Origin: Candidatus Roizmanbacteria bacterium CG09_land_8_20_14_0_10_41_9
GTDB taxonomy: Bacteria; Patescibacteriota; Microgenomatia; UBA1406; GWC2-37-13
Length of the DNA stretch: 5,904 nucleotides
Assembly (NCBI GenBank): GCA_002774185.1
Contig: PEZG01000063.1
Location: forward strand, 1-5,904
Direction: 5' to 3'
Shown here: piece by piece, positions 1-5,402 of the stretch
How the letters are laid out: every line of letters starts with the position of its first letter
Position numbering within the stretch: position 1 is the stretch's first letter
Made by a program: the position numbers and the translations under genes
The notes under the pieces: generated by a model
The model's input: only the letters and a program-made list of their open reading frames with translations
Told to the model about the DNA's origin: nothing
Database searches by the model: none

Positions 1-8
1 GTTATTTT

Positions 9-43
9 TGGCGTTAAATGGTAATATATGGTGTTTTTTGGTG
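9..43 (+). promoter_or_regulatory. MraZ-box-like operator: four TGG-headed direct repeats at 10-bp period
   Basis: Four pentamers (TGGCG, TGGTA, TGGTG, TGGTG) begin at 9, 19, 29 and 39, each separated by a 5-bp AT-rich spacer, so the same face of the helix is presented at every turn. Known MraZ operators are short direct repeats headed TGG(G/T) with 10-bp spacing just upstream of mraZ, where MraZ represses its own operon. The position and period fit that model. Unusually, the third and fourth repeats overlap the mraZ start and first codons. More repeats or the promoter may lie before base 1, which cannot be seen. That MraZ binds here is an inference. Confidence 0.72.
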
Positions 44-423
44 AATATCTAGTTTCGTTTTCTGCTCCGGGCAGAATCATCTTACCAAAAAAGCTTAGAG
101 AATTATTAAAAGGGAATATTTTTATTTTAACAAAAGGGTTTGATTTTTGCTTGGCTGGCTATGATAAGGAAGATTGGGAAGCGCGGGCAAGTGAACTGTT
201 AACCGTATCATTGCTGGAACAAGACAACCTCGAGAAGAGAAGGTTCCTTTTTTCTTCGGCTGTGTATCTGGAGATTGATGACCAGGGTCGGTTTGTCATA
301 CCGAGGAACCTTATTAATTATGCAACGATAACTGAAAAAGTGCTGATTGTTGGCGTTGGCGACCATTTTGAAATATGGCAACAGAGTAAATGGGAGAAAT
401 ATGCGAAAGGGAATAAGAATTAA
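28..423 (+). CDS. mraZ: Transcriptional regulator MraZ
   Basis: MraZ is a ring-forming DNA-binding protein of the AbrB/SpoVT fold that autoregulates the dcw operon. The protein has 131 residues, close to the usual ~140-150. It contains two tandem half-domains: an N-terminal FFGEY followed by SAPGRIILP (about 12-20), and a second DDQGRFVIP (84-92). The second DxxxR motif is intact (D84, R88). In the first, Asp is replaced by Ser12 while Arg16 is kept. An in-frame stop at 22-24 limits the start to ATG 28 or GTG 31. GTG 31 would put the arginine at residue 15, as in the E. coli protein, and remains a real alternative. No Shine-Dalgarno is present. The stop codon lies inside the palindromic element that follows. 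Identification is firm from motifs and from its place ahead of rsmH; the exact start is uncertain. Confidence 0.93.
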   Translation: MVFFGEYLVSFSAPGRIILPKKLRELLKGNIFILTKGFDFCLAGYDKEDWEARASELLTVSLLEQDNLEKRRFLFSSAVYLEIDDQGRFVIPRNLINYATITEKVLIVGVGDHFEIWQQSKWEKYAKGNKN

Positions 424-505
424 AAGTTTAAAGTGCAAGGTTCAAAATTCCGTTTAGTTTTTTTAAATAATTTTTTAATTTTTAACTTTAAACTTTTAAT
501 TTGTA
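418..505. repeat. Palindromic AT-rich intergenic element, copy 1
   Basis: The whole mraZ-rsmH junction is an inverted repeat. The 17-bp arm AATTAAAAGTTTAAAGT (418-434) is perfectly complementary to ACTTTAAACTTTTAATT (485-501), with a 50-base interior that includes a further AAAATT/AATTTT pairing (444-449 with 477-482). From 425 the left half reads as 7-bp units: AGTTTAA, AGTGCAA, GGTTCAA, then a degenerate unit. The element supplies the mraZ stop codon (421-423) and ends in TTTGTA, directly before the rsmH ATG. Its ends match the element at 3278-3400, so this is a repeat family, probably non-autonomous and MITE- or REP-like, and not a private terminator. In RNA it would form a long AT-rich hairpin just before rsmH. 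Mobility and function are inferences. Confidence 0.8.
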
Positions 506-1342
506 ATGCATACACCCGTTCTTTTACAACAAGCGATAGAAGGATTGAGACTGAATTCTCAAGGTTTTTATATAGATGCAACCGTTGGTGAAGGAGGTCA
601 CGTAAGCGAAATGTTGAAGAAACAGACTCGCATTCTAGCAATCGATGCTGATAGCGAGCAGGTAAAGAGACTGAAAAACCGGTTTGGACATGATAAAAAC
701 CTCATTCTGGAGGTAGGGAATTTTTCCGAGATTGAACACATTGCAAAAAAACAGGGATTTTTTCCCGTAGACGGTGTGCTGTTTGATCTGGGTCTTTCCA
801 TGCGGCAACTGAAAGAAGGACATAGGGGTTTTTCCTACAAAGAATTGGATGATCCGCTTGATATGAGGATTGACGCCAATACTCTCCTTACCGCAGAAGA
901 AATTCTCAGCCAAAAATCAGAAAAAGAACTGTCTGAGATTTTCTCAAAAAATGCCGAAGAAATTTTTTCGGAGAGAATTGCACACGCCATAGCTACAGCG
1001 AGAAGAAAGAAAGGGATAACTACGGTAGGAGAACTCGTCAGTATCGTTCAAAGCGCGCATAAAGGGATTAACAGGTCAACGGTTGCGCGTATTTTCCAAG
1101 CGCTCAGGATCGAAGTAAACGACGAGATAACCAATTTGAAAAAAGGATTGCAGGGGGCCTTATCGATCATAAAAAAACCGGGGGGGAGAATTGTAGTCAT
1201 ATCGTTCCATTCGCTTGAAGACAGGGTCGTTAAGTTGTTCGCGCGACAGCACCATATGAATATGTCAACGATGAAACCTAAAACAAAAGGTGCGAAAGCA
1301 GGATTTGAACGGAGTGCGACGTTACGAATTATTTCCTGTTAA
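506..1342 (+). CDS. rsmH: 16S rRNA (cytosine(1402)-N(4))-methyltransferase RsmH
   Basis: RsmH (MraW) uses S-adenosylmethionine to methylate N4 of C1402 in the 16S rRNA decoding centre and acts in the cytoplasm. The start at 506 gives the family opening HTPVLLQQAIEGL (2-14). The SAM-binding loop follows at DATVGEGGH (24-32), then the acidic strand LAIDAD (44-49) and VLFDLGLSMRQL (91-102). Family signatures GFSY and DPLDMRID are at 108-111 and 116-123, FQALRIEVNDE at 197-207, and VVISFHSLEDR at 230-240. The protein has 278 residues, a little shorter than the usual ~300-310. The C-terminal ERSATLRII replaces the common RARSAKLRV. There is no Shine-Dalgarno; the 17-bp palindrome arm ends 4 bases before the ATG. 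ftsL starts 4 bp after its stop, indicating cotranscription. Confidence 0.97.
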   Translation: MHTPVLLQQAIEGLRLNSQGFYIDATVGEGGHVSEMLKKQTRILAIDADSEQVKRLKNRFGHDKNLILEVGNFSEIEHIAKKQGFFPVDGVLFDLGLSMRQLKEGHRGFSYKELDDPLDMRIDANTLLTAEEILSQKSEKELSEIFSKNAEEIFSERIAHAIATARRKKGITTVGELVSIVQSAHKGINRSTVARIFQALRIEVNDEITNLKKGLQGALSIIKKPGGRIVVISFHSLEDRVVKLFARQHHMNMSTMKPKTKGAKAGFERSATLRIISC

Positions 1343-1346
1343 CCCT

Positions 1347-1613
1347 ATGAAAAAAATACTCATATACTTTTTTTTATTCCTTTTGATTGCGGGGAATGTT
1401 TACTCGTTTGTTTCTGGTATTGAATTGGCAAACGAGATAGGCACGTTTGAAACAGAATCAAAGAGGATCCATCAGGAAAACATAGAGTTAGAGAAAAAGG
1501 CAACGACAATAAACTCGTTGCAGTATGCAGCTTCAATTGCCGCATCATTGGACTTTGTGAAACAAGCAGCGCCGATATACCTTAATAATCTTACCTACGC
1601 CTTAAATCGATAA
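1347..1613 (+). CDS. ftsL: FtsL-like cell division protein (small single-pass membrane protein)
   Basis: This 88-residue protein has a short basic N-terminus (MKK), one membrane segment (about 4-21) and a following charged, heptad-like stretch (about 25-57) likely to form a coiled coil. It ends with a short tail containing SLDFVKQAAPIYL. That architecture and its place between rsmH and ftsI are those of FtsL, the bitopic protein that with FtsB/DivIC recruits and activates the FtsW-FtsI septal synthase. FtsL sequences diverge strongly, so the call rests mainly on topology and synteny. An in-frame ATG at 1290 would give 19 more residues but lies inside the conserved end of rsmH and places hydrophilic sequence before the membrane helix; ATG 1347, 4 bp after the rsmH stop, is preferred. 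No Shine-Dalgarno is visible. Confidence 0.8.
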   Translation: MKKILIYFFLFLLIAGNVYSFVSGIELANEIGTFETESKRIHQENIELEKKATTINSLQYAASIAASLDFVKQAAPIYLNNLTYALNR

Positions 1614-1615
1614 TT

Positions 1616-3274
1616 ATGACCAAGGTAAAGATACTTCTTTTTTTCTTCCTAATCCTCAATCTTGCAATCATTGGAAAACTATTCTGCATACAAGTGTTAC
1701 ATTCCTATCCGTCTATCTCAGGCGACTATCTGAAAACCAAAAAAATATATCCGGAGAGAGGGAGAATTTACGATAGGAGCAAGCACCCTTTTGTTCTAAA
1801 CCAGAATAGCTACCTACTATTTGCAGAGCCCAAGAAAATATCATCAAAGATAGAGTTATCAAGTAAGCTGGACGAAATCCTACACATGGGAGAATCAACA
1901 CTAGAAGTCCGCATAGATGAGAGCAAGTACTGGGTAGCTTTGGCGAACGGCATCAACGAAGAGGAAAAAGACAAAATAAACAACCTTAAGTTAAAAGGGA
2001 TTGGATTCGAATACGGGATGAAACGGTATTATCCCGAAGCTTCTCTTGCTGCGCACCTATTGGGCTTTGTAGGAAAAACCTCTGACTCAGGAGATATCGG
2101 ATATTTTGGTTTGGAAGGATATTATGATAAAGATTTAAAGGGATTACCAGGTATCCTGGAATCCGAAAGGGATTTATTGGGCCGGCCGATTTTTATTGGT
2201 ACTCAAGAGATCGTAAACCCTGAGAATGGACGGGATCTCATCTTGTGTATTGATAAATCTGTTCAGGAAATTAGCAAGAGAAAACTAAAAGAAGGGATGG
2301 AGCGTTACCAAGCAAAACAGGGTTGCGTTATTACTGCAGATCCCTATACCCTTCAGATATTGGGAATGGTGTGCCTACCGGACTTTGACATGGAAAAATA
2401 TTATGAATTTACTGAAGAATATTTCAAGAATCCCTCTATTTCCGACGTATATGAACCTGGATCCATCTTTAAACCAATGGTTGTAGCTGAGGCAATTCAA
2501 GAAAAAAAAATAAAACCCGACGACATCTATAATGAAGAGGGTCCCATTCAGGTTGGAGAATATCGCATCATGACGTGGAATAACCAATATGAAGGGAAAA
2601 TAAGCATCACGAGGATCCTTGAAAAATCGTCCAATGTCGGGATGGTATACATTGGGGAACGAATGGGTGAGAAAGCGCTATACGAAATGATGAAAAAATA
2701 TGGATTCGGAGAACCAACAGGTATTGATCTCCAAGGGGAAGTATCCGGCTATATCAAAGAGAGAGAAAGTTGGTACCCAATAGATTATGCGACAGTAACC
2801 TTTGGTCAAGGGATTGCGGTAACTCCCATACAAATTCTCAGAGCGTTTTCTTCTGTGATAAACGGAGGGATGATCCTAAGACCGTACGTTGTCTGTAGTA
2901 TCCGATCCCAGGATAAGCAACGCGAGGTAAAACCCAAAGTCGAAAGGATCATCGGTTCAAAAACTACATCAGAAATTCTAAAAAAAATGCTCACGTCCAC
3001 TGTGGAACATGGCGAGTTCCAATGGGTCAAACCAAAAGGGTATACGATGGGAGGAAAGACCGGAACCGCACAAATACCCATAAAGGGACATTATGATCCC
3101 ACAAAAACCATAGCCTCATTTATTGGTTTTGCTCCGGCTGACAAGCCTAAGTTTATCACCCTCGTGATTCTGCGCGAGCCTCAAGCTTCGCAGTGGGCCT
3201 CAGAAACCGCAGCTCCTTTGTTTTTTGAAATAGCAAAGGAATTGCTAGTTTACTATAATATAGCACCGGAATAA
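1616..3274 (+). CDS. ftsI: Class B penicillin-binding protein, septal transpeptidase FtsI/PBP3-like
   Basis: This is a DD-transpeptidase that cross-links peptidoglycan at the division septum, anchored in the membrane with its catalytic domain outside. A membrane segment spans about 5-20. The dimerisation (pedestal) domain starts with PERGRIYDR (46-54) and includes LLGFVGK (148-154) and FGLEGYYDKDLKG (164-176). The penicillin-binding domain carries all three active-site motifs: S283-I-F-K286 (SxxK, nucleophile Ser283) within YEPGS, S338-S-N340 (SxN), and K481-T-G483 within GGKTGTAQ. At 552 residues it is a normal length for FtsI, and no PASTA repeats follow. The start lies 2 bp after the ftsL stop, without a Shine-Dalgarno, so coupled translation is likely. 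FtsI is favoured over the elongation paralogue by its dcw position; motifs alone do not separate the two. Confidence 0.93.
   Translation: MTKVKILLFFFLILNLAIIGKLFCIQVLHSYPSISGDYLKTKKIYPERGRIYDRSKHPFVLNQNSYLLFAEPKKISSKIELSSKLDEILHMGESTLEVRIDESKYWVALANGINEEEKDKINNLKLKGIGFEYGMKRYYPEASLAAHLLGFVGKTSDSGDIGYFGLEGYYDKDLKGLPGILESERDLLGRPIFIGTQEIVNPENGRDLILCIDKSVQEISKRKLKEGMERYQAKQGCVITADPYTLQILGMVCLPDFDMEKYYEFTEEYFKNPSISDVYEPGSIFKPMVVAEAIQEKKIKPDDIYNEEGPIQVGEYRIMTWNNQYEGKISITRILEKSSNVGMVYIGERMGEKALYEMMKKYGFGEPTGIDLQGEVSGYIKERESWYPIDYATVTFGQGIAVTPIQILRAFSSVINGGMILRPYVVCSIRSQDKQREVKPKVERIIGSKTTSEILKKMLTSTVEHGEFQWVKPKGYTMGGKTGTAQIPIKGHYDPTKTIASFIGFAPADKPKFITLVILREPQASQWASETAAPLFFEIAKELLVYYNIAPE
3254..3259 (+). 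promoter_or_regulatory. Possible -10 hexamer (TATAAT) at the end of ftsI
   Basis: A perfect TATAAT sits 15 bp before the ftsI stop and would start transcripts near 3266, ahead of the palindromic gap and the murE-pgeF-murC group. No good -35 lies at 16-18 bp spacing (TAGCAA at 3231-3236 is poor), and the nearest TTGAAA (3225-3230) is 23 bp away. The hexamer also simply encodes Tyr-Asn in a low-complexity AT context, so chance is a serious alternative. Confidence 0.2.
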
Positions 3275-3277
3275 CCC

Positions 3278-3400
3278 AATTAAAAGTTTAAAGTTCAAAG
3301 TGCAAAGTTCGAAATTGCAATTGAAAATTTAAAGTTTTCATTCAATTTTTAACGTTTAACTGTAACTTTGAATTTTTAATTTTAAATTTTAAACTTTGTA
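3278..3400. repeat. Palindromic AT-rich intergenic element, copy 2 (expanded)
   Basis: This element fills most of the 138-bp gap between ftsI and the murE-like gene. Its first 17 bases (3278-3294) are identical to 418-434, and its last 30 (3371-3400, ending TTTGTA) closely match 477-505, so it is a second copy of the same family. The left half from 3285 is a run of five 7-bp units of the AGTTCAA type, with an extra AGTTCAA unit compared with copy 1. The arm 3278-3301 pairs with 3365-3388 at 20 of 24 positions, plus two G-U wobbles in the + transcript. The interior (about 3302-3364) contains further weak inverted segments and no ORF. Bases 3401-3412, up to the next start, hold nothing recognisable beyond a weak TAGAAT at 3399-3404. 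Confidence 0.8.
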
Positions 3401-3412
3401 GAATAAATCTAT

Positions 3413-4645
3413 ATGTTGATACGGAGGCTGAAAAATATTACTCATCTATTACTTGCGCTCGCAGCAAATATCTATTACGGTTTCCCAAGCCGGAAAGTTA
3501 CCGTGATTGGAATAACGGGGACTGACGGCAAATCCACTACCGTGCATCTTTTGTATCATATTTTGAAGGAATCGAGTCGAAAAGTTTCCATGGTATCTAC
3601 AATCAGAGCCAACATTGGAGATTCGGTCATTGACACAGGACTCCATACAACTACTCCGAATCCTTTTCTGATCCAGAAGCTTTTGCGAAAATCCGCTGAC
3701 CTTGGGGACGAATTTTTCATCCTTGAAGTAACTTCGCACGCTCTTGATCAAAATAGGATCTTTGGGGTACGATTTGCGATGGGAATCTTGACAAACGTCA
3801 CACCCGAACACTTAGATTATCACAAAGATTTTGACTCATATATTAAGACGAAAAGCTTGCTACTGCTGCGTTCACGGGTCAGTCTCATCAATAGGGATGA
3901 TTCCTCAACAAGAAAAGTTCTTGAGATCTTGAACAAATACAAAAAACCATGGTATGAGTATGGCGCGCATAAGAATGGATCCCTTCAAAGATATATTGAA
4001 AAGGAAATTCCCCTAGCAACAGGATATAACCTCTATAATTATATTGTTGCTTATGAGGTTGCCGTTCAGCTCGGGGTGAAATCAGAGGATGCGAAACATG
4101 CACTAAAAACCTTTCAACTGCCTGAAGGTAGGCTGGAAGTGGTATTTAATAAAAAATTCAAAGTAATCGTAGATTTTGCCCATACTCCTAACGCGATCCA
4201 CAACGTGCTGGAAGTAATTCGCTCACTCCATATGCGTACAGGCAATCGATTGATCCATGTATTTGGAGCAGCAGGCCTTCGAGACTCACAAAAAAGACCC
4301 CTCATGGGAGAGAATTCGTCAACGTTCAGCGACGGCATCATTTTAACCGAGGAAGATTACAGGACTGAAGATCCGCTCGAAATATCCGCACAGATCGCCA
4401 AAGGAATAGAGAAAAACGGTTGGGTGTTCGTACCCCCTGAAAAGATGACGTTAGGGAACGGTAAAAAGTATTATACGGTAATCATAGATAGAAAAAAAGC
4501 CATAGAGAAAGCTCTGTCAATCGCGCAGAGTGGGGATGTAATCGTAATTACAGGAAAGGGACACGAGCAGAGTTTGTGTCGCGGAAAGAAAGAATTTCCT
4601 TGGAGTGACAGAAAAACCGTGCAAGAAATAGCAGTTAACACATGA
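3413..4645 (+). CDS. murE: MurE-type Mur ligase (UDP-MurNAc-peptide synthetase), short form
   Basis: Mur ligases of this type add the third stem-peptide residue to UDP-MurNAc-L-Ala-D-Glu with ATP in the cytoplasm. Visible motifs are the P-loop GTDGKSTT (36-43), the threonine-rich HTTTPNP (78-84), EVTSHALDQ (105-113), LTNVTPEHLDYH (126-137), Lys147 at the usual carbamylated-lysine site, NLYNY (206-210), DFAHTPNA (254-261), FGAAGLRDSQKRPLMG (284-299) and GKGHEQ (381-386). The 410-residue length is short of the usual ~480-500 because the N-terminal UDP-MurNAc-binding domain is missing; the protein starts with a hydrophobic helix (about 9-23) ending in GFPSRK. The DNPR motif that marks meso-diaminopimelate enzymes reads EDYR (314-317), so the amino acid added cannot be predicted. 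MurT and folylpolyglutamate synthase are less likely given the DFAHTP and GKGHE motifs. No Shine-Dalgarno precedes ATG 3413. Confidence 0.87.
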   Translation: MLIRRLKNITHLLLALAANIYYGFPSRKVTVIGITGTDGKSTTVHLLYHILKESSRKVSMVSTIRANIGDSVIDTGLHTTTPNPFLIQKLLRKSADLGDEFFILEVTSHALDQNRIFGVRFAMGILTNVTPEHLDYHKDFDSYIKTKSLLLLRSRVSLINRDDSSTRKVLEILNKYKKPWYEYGAHKNGSLQRYIEKEIPLATGYNLYNYIVAYEVAVQLGVKSEDAKHALKTFQLPEGRLEVVFNKKFKVIVDFAHTPNAIHNVLEVIRSLHMRTGNRLIHVFGAAGLRDSQKRPLMGENSSTFSDGIILTEEDYRTEDPLEISAQIAKGIEKNGWVFVPPEKMTLGNGKKYYTVIIDRKKAIEKALSIAQSGDVIVITGKGHEQSLCRGKKEFPWSDRKTVQEIAVNT

Positions 4646-4655
4646 ATTTTTACCT

Positions 4656-5396
4656 ATGATACGGTTCGACTCAGATCTAAATATTTTTTATCCTTCCCTT
4701 ATCGCAGATAAGACGTTCTCATGTGGATTTACGACAAAGCTTTGTGGAGATATGCGTAGGACTGAAAATATCTCAGCGTTTTTTTCGTCAGCCAACCTTT
4801 TTCCAAAGACCATGGTGCTTCCTGAGCAGATTCACTCTGTGAATATTGCGGTTTTTGATCCATTCAAAGAGCAAACTTACCCAATTGAGATTCTGGAGGA
4901 TACGGACGCGGTACTTACGAGTTTGGCGCACGTCGCCCTCATTGTAAGGACGGCAGATTGTGTGCCAGTAATTTTCATCGATAAAGAAAAAAATATTTTA
5001 GGAATCTCTCATCAAGGTTGGAGGGGCACATTGAAAAAACTCGTATGTCTCGTCATCGAAAAGATGAAAGAACTCGGATCAAAGCCCGAAAACATACAGG
5101 CTTCCATAGGTCCATCCATAAATGACTGTTGCTACAGCATAGATGAAGATAGGCGATACCAATTTTTGTCCGAGTTTAACGGTTATTCGAACAGGGTGCT
5201 TCTTTCCAGACGGGGACAGACCTTTTTAAACTTGCCCCTCTTGAATTACCTTTTACTGATTGAGTCGGGGATACGAAGGGAAGCGATAGATTACTTTCCA
5301 TTCTGCACGTGTTGCGACGAAGAACGATTTTTTTCCTACCGTAGGGACCATAAGAAGAATTACGGGAATATGTTACATTTTATTGTAAGGAATTGA
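4656..5396 (+). CDS. pgeF: PgeF/YfiH-type multicopper-oxidase-fold protein (peptidoglycan editing factor)
   Basis: The protein belongs to the YfiH/YlmD/LACC1 family (DUF152). E. coli PgeF removes L-Ser wrongly incorporated in place of L-Ala on UDP-MurNAc; other members show purine nucleoside phosphorylase or adenosine deaminase activity. Family motifs appear in order: PEQIHS (56-61), DTDAVLT (82-88), TADCVPVIF (99-107), HQGWRGT (119-125), IGPSINDCCY (151-160) and CTCCDEERFFSYRRD (217-231). The three expected zinc ligands are His60, Cys102 and His119. The only change in the core is Gln120 where Ala is common. The 246-residue length is normal, so the gene looks intact. It begins 10 bp after the murE-like stop, without a Shine-Dalgarno, and its neighbour murC encodes the enzyme whose errors PgeF corrects, which favours the editing role. 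The exact reaction here is inferred. Confidence 0.9.
   Translation: MIRFDSDLNIFYPSLIADKTFSCGFTTKLCGDMRRTENISAFFSSANLFPKTMVLPEQIHSVNIAVFDPFKEQTYPIEILEDTDAVLTSLAHVALIVRTADCVPVIFIDKEKNILGISHQGWRGTLKKLVCLVIEKMKELGSKPENIQASIGPSINDCCYSIDEDRRYQFLSEFNGYSNRVLLSRRGQTFLNLPLLNYLLLIESGIRREAIDYFPFCTCCDEERFFSYRRDHKKNYGNMLHFIVRN
5387..5392 (+). promoter_or_regulatory. Shine-Dalgarno-like AAGGAA before murC
   Basis: AAGGAA overlaps the last pgeF codons and ends 10 bases before ATG 5403. It is the only purine-rich, anti-Shine-Dalgarno-like element at a plausible distance from any start in the window, and it supports ATG 5403 as the murC start. The spacing is slightly long and the match is weak. Confidence 0.4.
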
Positions 5397-5402
5397 CAAA
5401 TT

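Noticed and set aside
22..27. TAATAT as a -10 box for mraZ
   Set aside because: It would put the transcript start near 33-35, downstream of both possible start codons, and no -35 can be seen within the window. It is more simply part of the operator spacer.
1171..1186. A7 and G7 runs in rsmH as a sign of a frameshift or sequencing error
   Set aside because: The reading frame passes through both runs into the conserved VVISFHSLEDR motif without a break.
1290..1346. Longer FtsL start at ATG 1290
   Set aside because: The 19 extra residues are hydrophilic, overlap the conserved C-terminus of rsmH in another frame and precede a membrane helix that starts naturally at MKK; ATG 1347 fits the 4-bp gene spacing.
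2502..2510. Run of nine A in ftsI as a programmed slippage site
   Set aside because: The frame continues through intact SxN and KTG motifs, and neither shifted frame offers a meaningful product; it encodes an ordinary lysine-rich loop.
3399..3404. TAGAAT as a -10 for a leaderless murE-like transcript
   Set aside because: The only hexamer at 17-bp spacing is TTAATT, a poor -35, and such matches are expected by chance in this AT-rich repeat end.
3423..3427. GGAGG inside the first codons of the murE-like gene as a ribosome binding site for a later start
   Set aside because: No in-frame ATG, GTG or TTG lies at a usable distance downstream, and a later start would cut into the hydrophobic N-terminal helix.
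208..4341. Minus-strand open frames lying opposite the dcw genes (for example 3449-3811 and 2806-3081)
   Set aside because: They lie antisense to strongly conserved coding sequence, show no recognisable motifs and are explained as shadows of the + strand genes.
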